Shown: positions 23,970 to 36,545 of the stretch, piece by piece | How positions within the stretch are numbered: position 1 is the stretch's first letter | Layout of the letters: the number at the start of each line of letters is the position of its first letter | Assembly: GCA_963402885.1 (NCBI GenBank) | Contig: OY727094.1 | Span: 22,198,501 to 22,262,500, forward strand | Direction of reading: 5' to 3' | Origin: Antedon bifida | Lineage: Eukaryota > Echinodermata > Crinoidea > Comatulida > Antedonidae | DNA length: 64,000 bases | The notes under the pieces: model-generated | The model's input: the letters and a program-made list of their open reading frames with translations, nothing else | What the model was told of the DNA's origin: nothing | The model's database searches: none | Program-made: the position numbers and the translations under genes

Positions 23970-25230
23970 TTTCTTTTTCTTTTTGTTAAATACCCCCTTT
24001 GTTTGCAATGTCAACATATTTTTGTACATGCTCTTGTGATATACTTTCTTTAATTAATCTTTGAACATTATTGCGTTTTTCCTGGTAAGACCGCCAAAGA
24101 ATATGACCAATATTATTGCCAGTGTTGTTAACATTATTTATGTTAGTACCGTCATATATGTCTTTAGAATCATTCAATTTATTATTATAGTTATTGTTAA
24201 TATGTCCTACTTGTAAATCATTATTATTCAAGTTTTTAACCCAATGCCTGTGGAGACATGATGCCTCTTTATTAAAACATGGTTTTTGTTTTTGCTGTAT
24301 GGTTCTAACTCATACCCTCCAATACCATCAGTGCCGGCTGCATGAATCACAATAGACTTCCATGTGCTCCACATTAAATCAACATTATTGAAATTATTTG
24401 TACTCCAATTTATAAATTTTTCTTGTAGAATTTCTTGGTAGGCAGTATAACCTTGATTATGTTTAATGTCCTATATTGGGTTTAATTTATGCTTATTTAC
24501 ATTTTGCTTATTCTTATTTAAAGAGACAACCATAAAACATTATGGTCACTTCCTAAACCAAATTATCTTTCTTCATCAATGAAGAGTGATTTAATGTGAT
24601 TAACAGTAGATTTAGAGCAGAGAAAATAATTTATTTTACTCTGTTGGTTTGCTCTAGACCAAGCTATTTTTCCTTCATAGAAAATTGTGCAATTTATATT
24701 AGTTAAATTTGCATTATTTTGAAAAACCCCATTCGAGATAATAGTGTTGTCCCCATAAGGAATTATATTGCCAATTCTAGCATTAAAATCACCCATAAGT
24801 AAATATACATGGATTATCCTCATTGTTCTCTATTCTTATTATTTCCGATAGTAACTGATTATACAATTCATTTGTTAAGTTTGGATTGACGCCTTCTACT
24901 AAAATACAGCTACATATAGATGTTTCTCATTATTTATACTCATTTTAATCCATAACATTTCATAATTATCATCCATTGAGTTAAGATAGTTATTAAATTA
25001 TTAACTGATTTTTTTCTGAGATAAAAATTCCAATCCACTGCTCCATTTTCTGTTCTATTTTTTACCAATGATATTTACTACTGGTTCATTCATTCTTTAA
25101 AAAGGTTTCTGAAACTCCAAGCATATCAATTTTGTTATCATATAGTAGTCTTTCAATATCATATTATAATTTAGGTCTTATCCTATTAACATTATTGAAA
25201 ACAATATTCAGATTAAGTATAGAATTGCAT
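23970..25230 (-). pseudogene. LINE endonuclease-domain fragment
   Basis: Read on the minus strand from about 25230, broken frames give an APE-type endonuclease: a 'DMLGVSETFLK'-like box near 25100, 'GDFNARIGNIIPYGDN' near 24790-24740, 'SKINYFLCSKS' near 24620, and a 'GSDHNVLWLSL' box near 24545-24510. A linker containing 'WKSIVIHAAGT' follows near 24360. No RT follows before the sequence loses similarity near 23970. Frameshifts and stops are frequent. LINE insertions usually lose their 5' end, so keeping the endonuclease without RT implies a later deletion. Confidence 0.65.
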
Positions 25231-25734
25231 TGACTTACCTTTTCCTTTACTTAATTCCTCACCTGTGACGATTAGTTTTATATTGATCATTGCTTGTTTT
25301 CTTTTTGTTACTTATATTTAATTCATGGATAATTTCAAAGTTAGGTGTTTCATTGTCAAGCATACTAAAGTGGTTTGATAGGTTCAGTTCTGTATTACTG
25401 GCAGTTTCCTAATTGTTATGGTTGTATCTACTGGATGCAAGAGACATATTTATAACTATGTGTTATTATACGATTGGCTAATAAAATTCTGGAGCTTGTG
25501 TAAAAAAGAATGCCATTTCGGAATGTGTTGCGATTACCAATGGTCTGGACACCCGATCGTCCTACAATCGACATGACCAGGCATAAAATCACACTTTAGC
25601 AATGTAGAAAATTTAATCGCAATTTTGATATTATAATAATTGATGTAATCATACAATATATTCCTGTTATATAGTAGGCTCGGTCCGATTTTCGTAGCAG
25701 TCCAGCTAGACTACATAATTTTTGTTGACTTCTT

Positions 25735-25830
25735 GTCTCGCACCATTGATGCCTCACATTTTTTGTTGATCGTAAAATGATGCCTCGCATACATTTTTGA
25801 CATTCCTCGTATGTCTCGCATGTGCCTTAA
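25735..25830 (-). repeat. Degenerate GCGAGGCAT repeat, second site
   Basis: On the minus strand the motif gcgaggcatcattttac recurs with variants gtgaggcatca and gcgagacat. It matches the 20.3-kb site in motif and spacer character. Confidence 0.4.
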
Positions 25831-25848
25831 CTTTGTTATTACCCATCA

Positions 25849-25971
25849 CTGATCCTAGGCCACAGCAAGAAAAGCAAGGAAACCTGTGGGAATATATTGA
25901 ATCAGGGACGTTTTGGCCAGAGATGTCACAATTGCTAAATCCCAAGCCAGCAGAAAGCTCAAATTAGACAT
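25849..25971 (+). pseudogene. Coding-like fragment, unrecognised
   Basis: A short open stretch translates to text containing 'QQEKQGNLWEYIESGTFWPE' and ends at a stop near 25969. It is GC-richer than its surroundings and its amino-acid mix looks protein-like. There is no start codon and no clear splice acceptor. It may be a scrap of a transposon protein or a lost exon. Confidence 0.3.
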
Positions 25972-28779
25972 TATGAAGAAATAAAAAACCTAAAAAAATG
26001 TGTATTAAATGAAGAAAGAGTGAGACAAATTGAATCTTTACATTATTGCCCTTTCTCCATTATTTTGTTCATCTGTCAAATTATGGTCAAAACATGGCAA
26101 CCACTAAGATGCAATATTTATACAAGTAGTAAATGAAGTGGACAACCCTGCATATGGAGTAATTAAAAATTAAGGGTGTAAAAGGAACTGCTAATGGGGT
26201 GCAAGATGATATGATCATGCAATATAATTTTCTGCAATTTCCTGAGAGCAAAAATTATCAATTCGTAGAATAGTAATTCTCATAAAAAATGACAGTTTAA
26301 TAAAATATATTTTAATGAAAATGAGTTAAATCTTGATTATTCATGCAGGCTTAACAAGAATTTGAGTAATTCATATAAAATTTGATTTGATTGACATTTG
26401 AGCCAAAAATTTAATTTCTTTTCTTAGTACATTTATATTCAATTTGACTAAACATGGAAAACTAAGGATAAAAAGATAATTATACAGAACCGCACCCTAA
26501 AAAGTGTATTGCCTAAATATTAAAATTTGTTCACAAACAAATATATAATACTTCAGTCAAATGAGGTACTGGAAACGTTATATAAATAAAAAGTAAATGT
26601 ACATAGGTCAAAGGTCAAATTGAAAATTTCTTCCTTCTTTGTATGATAATTAGGTAAAGTCAATCAACAGTGATGAGTAAAATAAAGACCAACAGCATCA
26701 AATAATAAAAACAGTATACAATAAGTATGTAAGTATACAAACTAATACTTTATTCTGATGCGATTGTTGTTTATAGAAATTTGATGTGATATTTTGAACA
26801 TTGAAATCTACATCTACTGTAGATTTTGTTCAGTTTATTTATTTTGCTGTGCATGTACATTATTTTTGTTGTTCATATTACATTCATTAATAATAGCTTG
26901 GATGTTTATTATATTTTATTCTTCAAATATGTATTATAGTGTCAGTATACTAATATTATATTATAACTTAGAATCTTTCTTCAATTACAGTAACATCTAA
27001 TAAATATATTCAAATCTATTCATTTGTGGTAATTATTACCTAATTAACAATATAATGATTTAATTTTCAGTTTCAGTTTTTAAAAAAAATGAACAATTAT
27101 TATGGTAAAAAATCTAAATAATAGAACTAATATTGCTAGTGTAGGTTTTAACTTGAAAGATTTAGGTACTATAGAAATGTAATTTTTGTTAAATTTAATA
27201 ATTTATAAAACCATTTACGCATCAAAGTTACATTTAATCAAGCCACATACACATAATAACAAGAGGACAAATAACAAAGGTTCTTCATATGTAAATCATA
27301 ATGTTCATAAACAATACAATTGAAAAAAAAATGTATTGAGATGTATTCACAACATAACCACGGTCAATTTGTGTTGCCTTTGCCAATGGAGAATAAATCT
27401 GCTTTTTTATCCATTTGCTATGTACGTACATCAATTCATTCAATAAAAAGCAATTCTGTTGTGCTGACACAATACAAGATACATTATTATATGAAATAGC
27501 TACATTATGTATGCATTACAAATGATCTGTAACTTACTAAAACATCCTAGTATTTATTTGTCAATGTTTCACAAATATTTCATTATTTATTTTCATGAGA
27601 ACATTCAAATTTAGATAAATTTATATAATATATGAAACAAGTTCAGGGGCCTTGAGTGTAAATGAATCCATGAAAAGTCATTATTTTTCATAATTTAGCC
27701 TAAATAAACAGTCATTTTATTTTATAATAATCATGTTCCGGACCAAAATCTATTACAAATGCATGGAATAGTAATATGGTCCACGCTTATCAACTATAAA
27801 ATAATAGCCATTATATTGAAAAATATAGGATTTTATATTATTTTAGAATTGTAAATTTCATTTTTTTTTTAAATTTTAGTATCATTATTCATAAGTTAGG
27901 CTTTTTGTGTCAACATGATACATATGCCTGTTTAATCTATTTTGTTCTGTTTTCCCATCTTCCTTTCATATAATATTGTATTAATTTTTTTAATTTAGGC
28001 CTACCCTAACTCTAATTATTATAAAACATATATCAAGGATATTAATTAATAAAGGCCTCTCATTAGGTCTAGGACCTGAAATTGTTTATTTAAAATAAAG
28101 TCTAGTTGGAACAATCAGTGCCATATACCTGTTTATTGTGCGGCAGGCTGAAATTTGGCAGAATACTTCATGTTTTATGAAATACATTTGTTTGTGGTAA
28201 TAATCAAAAGATAGCTTAGTTATTATTGGTTATTTTTCTAGCCCAAAAAGAGCTTAAAATGTAGGCCTAGTCATTTAATTAGAATTCGACAGAAGAAAAG
28301 CCCAGATGGATTTTCGCTTTGGCCACCAATTTAGAGAAAAAACTACTTTGGCTGGACCAATTTTGGCCTGGACCATATTTATGATGACATGCCTTTATGA
28401 GACCATACTTCGAAATATGAAACGAAATATATAAGTCTCCAGGACCAGCCCTTTTGTTATTTTGTGGCGAAAAAATTGATATCTGTGATTAAATTACCAA
28501 TTATACAATACTTTGCTTCTGAATAGGATTTCTACATAAACGAGTAAAAATGAATATTATGATTTTAGATAGGAAACACCTACAACTAATATTGAAGCGG
28601 TAAACATAATTATTTTAAGTTTCATCAGTAAAAATGCATTTGATATTTCAAATTGAATAGAATTAAACCAAATTCTAATAAATATACTGAACTTTAAAGT
28701 TGAAACTAAATTAAACTAGTGACTACTGCTGACAATTACAATTAATTACTAATGTTAAATGTATCAATACATTCTTGTT
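25972..28779. other. AT-rich stretch, no gene seen
   Basis: No convincing coding sequence. One 18-residue stretch before a stop near 26115-26165 reads 'VVNEVDNPAYGVIKN', which includes an NPxY motif. It is too short to call. Confidence 0.45.
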
Positions 28780-29774
28780 TACCGTAAATCTTCTAATTGT
28801 AACCCTGGGTTATTATTCTTTGATTGTTTTTTATGGTGGCGTCACAAGAGATGACTGATTTATTAGATGAAAGCAAGCAGCAGTTATAGTACTAGACACT
28901 GACATTTTTGCAAAAAATGATTCTCGACTATAATTTATAGGTACCAGCTACTGGACCCAAAAAACGTCTGGGAAAAGAGTCTAACAGTTGAACAACAAAT
29001 CCCAAAGCATTTCTGGTATTTATGAGTCCCATGATAAATTATATAATACTGTAATTCGCTGTCATGATTGAAGTATCTAGGCGTGATATAAGTGACCCCC
29101 AGACTTGACCTTAGCAATAAATTAAACTAAATTGAGTTTGTGTTTCATCATCAAAGTTATTCACTTCTGTAACAAAATTCACATATAAAAAGAGAAAAGA
29201 AACATTTAATTATAACTCAAAACCATTGTCTGACAGACAATTTAAGTATTTTTTTGCTTTAAATTACATTTTTTTCAGGTAAAATAACTATTATGTGACA
29301 ATAAAATGACACATTCAAAAACAAGTTTGAAATAACAAATATTTTTCAAAGGGACAATATATCTTTAAAACTGTTACTTCAATAAGCGAGCAGCGTTTTT
29401 TGTAAGAAATATTTCTTGTTTATGGTGGGGTACTATTAGAAGTAGTGGGTTATTATTATTAATTTTAAATTAGGCACCTGAAAATAGTAACCCACCCCAC
29501 AACTGTTCCAGTCAGCAACTCATAGCAAAATAATAAAAAAGTACGAATAAACAAATTTGGTTGAACTCTAACTTTATTTTATAAACTCAAAAACACTCAA
29601 TCCTCCCCCACTCCCGAGATCAACATGCATTATCTCCTTATTTTCAAAATATGACTGCATCATAAACGACCAGTCTTCATAATGAAAAGTTTTTGTGAGT
29701 GGGTTATTATTATAGATTGACTTATAAGGTGGGTTACTATTAGAGTGTGGGTTACTATTAGAAGATTTACGGTA
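28780..29774. mobile_element. TIR DNA element with TA flanks, about 1 kb
   Basis: Ends at 28780-28805 and 29749-29774 are inverted repeats of 26 bp with one mismatch, TACCGTAAATCTTCTAAT in the outer part. Taking the outermost TA on each side as a target duplication fits Tc1/mariner-type insertion. The right half repeats 'gggtta(c/t)tattag' at least four times (29445-29765). No transposase is encoded. A separate terminus-like motif at 29342-29372 may mark a nested element. Confidence 0.6.
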
Positions 29775-29849
29775 TGCATTATATTTATGATAATAATAAA
29801 CCACAATCTATCCAAAATGTGTACAAATTTAATGCAAAAGATAAAACAG

Positions 29850-29898
29850 TTTTTTAGGCCTTGTGCCCCTTTATTTCAAAATCCTGGATCCACCACTG
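29850..29898 (-). mobile_element. hAT-type terminus
   Basis: The minus strand begins CAGTGGTGGATCCAGGATTT at 29898, followed by 'gaaataaagggg'. It closely resembles the terminus of the hAT element at 62149 (CAGTGGCGTATCCAGGATTT). No partner end was found. Confidence 0.5.
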
Positions 29899-31197
29899 AA
29901 AATAATGAAAAATATGAACTATGTATCCTTTATCCATCAACATCTAATAAACATTATTGCATATACTGATTGTTATTACTACTTGTGTATAAAGAAATAC
30001 AAATGCATAGGCCTACAAACAGAACAAGCATACTTCATTTTATTTGCATTAAACCTGAATTCCAAGACAGATTGCATAGAGTTTGCTAGTTGATCACCTG
30101 CAGTAGAACAGAAAGTCCCACAAATGTTTGTGTTTGGACCTTTTAAAGTATGGAATGTTTTTGTGATTATTTATGATGAATACGACTACAAATAAAAATG
30201 TCGTTCTGCATGCCCACAAAATCGGACCCACTTAGTCTTCTTTTATAATCTCTAGAAGATCCCAAAATCTGTGTTATCAAATTAGTTTTGTCCTGAAATA
30301 TGAGGTAATGCAGTAAATTGAACTAATGTCATTAAATAGCATCCACTTTCAAAATGTACTTAAGAGAAATTAAAATGTAAATGTGCCATTAAATTATAAA
30401 TCCTGAATGTTTGTGAAAATGTTAATGTGGTAGGCTATGATGGTGGTGTTGGTTCTAAGATGTATAAATATAAGTTTTCAAGATTAATCAAGATTTTTTT
30501 ATCAATTATTATGTCAAATAATTGTTCTATTTATTAAAAAAATCAATTTTAATATGTAACAATGTAGCATTTTTATCATAAATGAAATATATAAGATAAT
30601 TTCATATATTAGCAATGTAAACATGTATACTTGTAAATATTTGTATAACAATTATTATCTACTAAAGTTTGTATAAAATCACTGCCATGCAAACAAAAAA
30701 ACTAAAAAACAAAATAAAATAAGATTCAACAAAAAAATGTATTAGACAAACTGTTGACACTGGACAAAAAATGGCAAGTGTTTTATGCATTAAAAAAATT
30801 ACAAAATAATACAAGGAGAATAAATATAGTCATCATTTATGACTATAATTGCAAAAAACTCAACTATCCCCAGTTGTCAAATATTTGTATGCTCTCATAT
30901 TCAATCTTTTGTTCACTTGGTCGGTTGAATCTCAGAAGTATGTTATGAATGCATTTGGATAGCAAAAGAAAAAAGAAAGAGGAAAAACACAAAATTACCC
31001 TTAAAATCCTTCTGCTTGGACAACACTGCCATTTTTGTTTAAACGCAGCAACAATATTCTCTGTTTTGTTAGAAATTACATTTTTAATAATACAATTAAT
31101 ATATCATTATAATATATTAATACCCATTAAATATGATAGCAGCACTCTCTATCTCCATCAATGATTTCACATTGCTATGAAAAGTGTGTTATATGTT
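29899..31197. other. AT-rich stretch, no gene seen
   Basis: No family motifs, splice-bounded frames or repeats detected by eye. Confidence 0.45.
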
Positions 31198-31935
31198 GTT
31201 TAGATTTAAATGGTGTCATCAGAAATAACCACAGAGTGCTATAGACTGTGTGGATTTATATGGTGTTTATCAGATATAACCACAGGGTGCTATAGACTGT
31301 GTGGATTTATATGGTGTTTATCAGATATAACCAGAGTGCTATAGACTGTGTGGATTTATATGGTGTTTATCAGATATAACCACAGAGTGCTATAGACTGT
31401 GTGGATTTATATGGTGTTTATCAGATAACTGCCAAGTGCTATAGACTGTGTGGATTTATATAGTGTTTATCAGATATAACCACAGAGTGCTATAGACTGT
31501 GTGGATTTATATGGTGTTTATCAGATATAACCACAGAGTGCTATAGACTGTGTGGATTTATATGGTGTTTATCAGATATCACAGAGTGCTATAGACTGTG
31601 TGGATTTATATGGTGTTTATTATATATAACCACGAGTGCTTATATAGACTGTGTGGATTTATATGGTGTTTATCAGATATAACCACAGAGTGCTATAGAC
31701 TGTGTGGATTTATATGGTGTTTATCATATATAACCACGAGTGCTATAGACTGTGTGGATTTATATGGTGTTTATCAGATATAACTGCCGAGTGCTATAGA
31801 CTGTGTGGATTGATAAGGTGTTTATCAGATATAACCACAGAGTGCTGTAGACTGTGGGGATTTATATGGTGTTTATCAGATTTAACTGCCGAGTGGTGTT
31901 TATCAGATATAACCACAGCGTGCTATAGCGTGTTA
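31198..31935 (+). repeat. Minisatellite, unit about 51 bp, about 14 units
   Basis: The unit contains 'gactgtgtggatttatatgg', then 'tgtttatcagatataaccac' and 'agagtgctata'. About 14 copies run head to tail with small indels. Variants such as 'aactgccgagtg' in place of 'aaccacagagtg' recur in several units, which shows unit-type exchange. Degenerate outliers lie at 31198-31228 and about 32018-32060. Because the period is near a multiple of three, several frames stay open and give repetitive peptides. These are artefacts. Confidence 0.95.
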
Positions 31936-34900
31936 TTTGTGTTTTGAAATATAAATACAAAGTAGGCCTACAGAAATAAGTTATGGGGTTTACTGCCATG
32001 AGAATGGGCAGTCAGGTACAACCACAGAGTTCAGCAGTATGGGTAGTGTGGATTTATGTTATATTGTCCACATAAACTATTGCCAATTGTCTCAAGAGAC
32101 TGGATTTACATGATGTTTTTGTATCAATATAAAAACCACATAGTACTACAGAAATTTGTTAATTTCACTGAAAAGCAGAGTTGTATTATACACATGTAGT
32201 ATAATTTTGTTTTTATAGAAATTCAGATTCATTGCCTGTTTTTCTAATAAAACTTTTAATTGTTAACCAGTGCCTTGGTTATAGTGGGATGGCATACAAA
32301 AGTTGAAGACAAATTACAATTAAGTAATTACCAATAAGTACTTTCACTGCCATTGTGACAAAATAGGATTTATATTCTTATTTTTCATATAATTGTCAAA
32401 ATCTTCCCAAGTTTAATTTAAATAACTGAGGGCGTTGAAACTAAATACTAAAGAACTTGTGTCTTTTTTTAGATTGTCTTAAGTAAAGTTGTGTTTTAAT
32501 TTAAGAAGAACAATTAAACATTATCAACTTCGGCTAGAATGTTATTAATAATGTAAATTGTTACCGCTGTAAAAAAAATGCTATATGTTATTAAATAAAT
32601 AATGTTATCTGCTGTTAAAAATAAAATGTCAATATTCTTACACAGAAAGAAAAACAAGAAAAAATGGTTTATGGTTTATGGTGATTATCTGTAAATGGAC
32701 TTTGCTATGCAAAAATCCATGGTACATGCTTCAATCTAATGTTTTTTTAAGTAGAAAACAATTGTAATATATATGTAGATATTTTATTATTATTCCAAGC
32801 TTATAATATGAAGGCAATGTTATAAGAAATGAATGTGATTTATATATGTTGGTACTTAGGAATCAGCAAACATTTTCAGCACACAAATATATGTAAAATT
32901 ACATTTAAATTAAAACACAATTAGTTGTAATAAACAGTGATGGACCAATTAAAATTGTGTTTTTACAAAACTGTATATGGTATTAGTTAATATAATCATG
33001 ATCTTGCCAAAACAATAATTTGTCGGACTCTGTCTCTGAAAGTAAAGAAATGTATATCAGATAAAAAAAATATATTGAAATTTTATTTTAATTTTCTTCT
33101 GGGCAATTTGTAAATAAACATATAGAAAGATTTAATAATTGGTTGAGCAGTAAAGTTTAATAAAAGTAAACAATACTGAAAAGCAAGCTGCATAGTACTA
33201 AACAAGCTAGCCTATTTCCTGTCAATATACATGCTGCAATATCAGCTGTATTAGATAATTAATTAAGATTAGAAGTACTTGTAAGTGCAAAAACATGTGC
33301 AAATTTACAAAAAACCTGAATAGATTTTTTTTATAGTAATGATATGCCTAGTAGACACACATCTATAGGCTTTCTTAATTCTGTTTTACATTCTGAAATA
33401 TACCTACATACTGTATATTTACAGTAGGTGAGCAAACGCATGCAAATACAGTGTTACAAATGTTTCCACATTAGACACAACATAAAATAGAAATAGGCAC
33501 AGACAATGTGTGAATGCTATTCTTAATGTAATACAAATTTATATAGAATTGCAAATAAAAATACAACAGATATGCTTTAAAGGGATTAATGCTGCTGTAG
33601 TCTAAATGTTTAGAGTTGTCTACAATAAAACTTCAAACAGATCTGTGATTCAAAACTTGGTAGATGTTATACTGCAGTTTATATGTAACAGTTGTAGCCA
33701 TATTATCGATACAAAGCGCTATACAAGTCTTCCGTAAATGTACGTGAAACAATGGTCAAGCCTTTTTATTTAAAAACAAGAAATGAACTACACTATAAAA
33801 TTATTACACATTTACTGTTTACTGCATCACTGTTGATGAGACCTAATGTAGGTTTTTATTTCCAGAAAATAGATAAAAAGATAGCATCATTTATGTATTG
33901 ATCAAATGCAGGTATATGATTGGTCAATTTAAATTTTGCTGTTTTAGTTCAATGATACTCCTGGAGCTGTTAATAAAACCTTTTATTGTAATTACAGTAC
34001 TTGTAGCATCATTTATTTATTTAAAATGCCTTTGAATGTTTACCTACCTAATCGGCAGATCACTAAAGCTAAAAAGTTGGTGTTACACCCTACCCAAAAT
34101 ATAAATGCAGAATCTGGTGTGAAAAATGTCGAGATGATGAATGGTTTAGTTAGTTTGATCTTGCCAAAACCATTGTTTTGAAAGTATGCATTACTAGTGA
34201 TTGTAGATGTAATGTAAAATCATGGATGGGTGAACTGTGAAGCAACACAGTGACATGTGTGTGCGTTATAAAGAGAAAATCTTGGGCTGAAATTTTTTTT
34301 TGGCCGGTGGAGCAGCACAATTTTTAACCTTTAAAAAAATAGTAATTTCCAGGGACCTAGAGGTACATCTTATTGTACTAAAATTGTCTTTTTATATTAG
34401 CTTCATTACGTTGATCCAACTGGGTGCTTGATCCTGGGGATTTTAGGCCGCAAAATAAAAAGTTTGTGGGATGTTGTTCTAGGCCTACATGTAGGTATAG
34501 TCTGGTTACCATTTGATGGGATTTCACAAAGGAACAGTAAAACTCTTTACGATTGATTTTTCTGCAAACAATAACAAAAAATAATTTGAATGAATAGCCT
34601 GCTAGTGACTGGTTTGTATGTGCCTTTGTTGGCATTTTATTGGCACTTACTTCACTCATGATGAGCCTATTACTAGGCTTAGGCCTACTGTAGACTTGAT
34701 AATGTTCACACAAAAACTCGGCAATCCTGCAACCCTGCCACAAATTATATTTAATTTAGGTCATGGTCATTTAGTTTGGTCGCATTTATTCAAGGGAGTG
34801 GTTTATTTTTTGGGTGTAATAAAGTAACATGTACATATTATAATCAAATAAATTCTCCCTAAATATGATAAAATATAAAAAAGTATAAAATAAAAATCAG

Positions 34901-35956
34901 TTTGGTCAATTGTAGATCAGTCAATGAATTCTACTATAAATAGAAAATTAACCTAATCTGAATGTACTTTTATCATGTTGGACATATTGACTATCGTTAT
35001 GCAACCACATTTTAATTTTATTTTCACTAATTAACAAAAAAATTAAAAATTTGATTGATAGAGGGCGCTACAACATGTGACGTAATCAAAGGTCCACAGC
35101 AATGTTTACATGCTGAAGGCCAGTCACAAGTAGAGTTCTAATTATTTGAGCCTGAACGAACATTTCAAAGTGATTAAGAGGATAAAAGTTACAATGATAG
35201 TAGCTTATTGATAATGAATTTGATTTTGAATAAGTGAGGGGATAATGAATGGTGTAAATGCAGAAAACTGCTCCTAATGCCAAGCAACATCGAGTGTGCA
35301 TGCTGTGCACTGAAAAAGTAGCGGTGTGTTGGAAGTTGGATGTTTTTACAGCTAATTAATAGTATTATATATTAATAACAATTTAATAATCATTTTCATT
35401 AATTTACTATTTAATGAAAATATCCTGTAGTAATGCCTAGTGTTTATAAATCAACAAGGTGTACGTCAGCTTCTCATTTGGCACCATGTTAATTAAAAAA
35501 TCGTATGATAAAAAATATTTCTGTAAAATGTTCCTAAAAGAATGGCCTACATCACTGTATGATTGAACAAATTAGAGTATTTTTTCACCGCTTAAAAAAA
35601 AAACCCATCACATGCCAGTTCCGTAGAATTTCCTTATTTTGTAGTGGCAAAGAATGAAAATATATCCCCTTTTTCTTTGTATAACCTTTATTAGTGCACC
35701 CTGGTGCCATACACATACAGCATTATTAAATACTGTAAAGCGTTTTACTAACAATAGACAATTAAGACAATTTTTTATTTCTTGATTATATGCCAGCATA
35801 CTGCGTGTGTATTATCGCGATTAGGATTGTGTTGAATTGTGAGGACCTTTCGTGTCCTTGTCCAATCAGATGTCTTCTTTGCTAATTACCTGATAACTGT
35901 TTAATTAATTACTGAAAGCTCATTTTATAATGAAAACAAGTTGTAATCTTTAATTT
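31936..35956. other. AT-rich stretch, no gene seen
   Basis: A 121-residue minus-strand frame (34378-34743) has no recognisable motif and atypical composition. A LINE/SINE-like 'caaagcgctatacaa' occurs near 33712. Nothing else is supported. Confidence 0.45.
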
Positions 35957-36065
35957 AGCTCTGCCAAGGAGGTATATGTAGTCGATCGTGTGTGTCTTTT
36001 TGTCTGTCTGTTTGTTACTTGGCAAGATTTTGCCAAGTATAGTATTTACTTTGTTTGTATGTTTG
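35957..36065 (+). repeat. GT-rich dispersed-repeat-like segment with hairpin
   Basis: 'ctctgccaaggaggtatatg' is followed by TGTCTGTCTGTTTGTT-type repeats and a palindrome, CTTGGCAA-gatt-TTGCCAAG, at about 36019-36038. It looks like a repeat-family fragment. No coding capacity. Confidence 0.4.
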
Positions 36066-36174
36066 TTTGTTTGCAGTTTTCAAGTTATCATTCTGAATTT
36101 TTTAGTGGTTTAAAACTTAACATTGATCACGTTGAACAAAGACAAAAAAAAAACACTGAACACAATTTTGTTTA

Positions 36175-36545
36175 CGTGTGCTTCAAAATGAACCAGCGAG
36201 TGCATTGATGAAATCTCTCAAGATCTTTTACATGTCGCCTGTGTAAGTTGTAATTCTTGCATTTATTTATTTATTTATTTATTCTTTCTTGCATGCATAT
36301 AGGAGTGTTGGTATTAAGGTTGAATGTTTCACATGAAGTTTTATTTTCCAATATATCTCACTGGAGTCAAAGACTCTAGGTCTGAGTTTACGAAAAGAGT
36401 TTGAGGCACATCGGATGCAATAGGCGGCATCATCAATAACTGCTGTTTTGGAGAGAGTACTACCCAGGTATTGAACATCATTTTACAAGTTCGAGATGGG
36501 TGTTGTTGGTTTTGATGACTGGGATTTGGATTTGTTTTTTGGATC
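36175..36545 (-). pseudogene. LINE fragment (RT thumb and C-terminal part)
   Basis: On the minus strand the text reads 'VQYLGSTLSKTAVIDDAAY', 'CIRCASNSFRKLRPRVFDS', 'STLIPTLLYAC', then, across a microsatellite, 'NYNLHRRHVKDLERFHQCTR'. This order is standard for the region after the RT active site in RTE/Jockey-group LINEs. The catalytic part and 5' end are missing. Confidence 0.75.
36254..36293 (+). repeat. (TTTA)n microsatellite flanked by an 8-bp direct repeat
   Basis: TTCTTGCA at 36254-36261 and again at 36286-36293 brackets a 24-base (TTTA)n tract. The tract splits an otherwise continuous LINE reading frame, so it is a later insertion or expansion. Confidence 0.8.

Noticed and set aside
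26115..26165. Terminal exon with an NPxY motif (DNPAYG)
   Set aside because: Only about 18 residues, with a stop just upstream and a weak acceptor. Too little to support.
26794..27000. Hydrophobic 68-residue frame resembling a small membrane protein
   Set aside because: AT-rich DNA gives Phe/Leu/Ile/Tyr-rich frames by default. No start context or conservation is visible.
31198..31935. CRISPR-like array
   Set aside because: Units are contiguous and nearly identical with no unique spacers, and the context is eukaryotic.
31598..31947. Repetitive open frames with a 'LCGFIWCLSDITTE'-like peptide
   Set aside because: They are translations of the 51-bp minisatellite. The frames stay open only because the unit length is near a multiple of three.
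34378..34743. 121-residue minus-strand frame
   Set aside because: No domain, signal peptide, splice context or homologous wording. It is within the length expected by chance here.
34618..34827. Short + frame next to 'taggcctag' words
   Set aside because: Overlaps the minus-strand frame and has no supporting motif.
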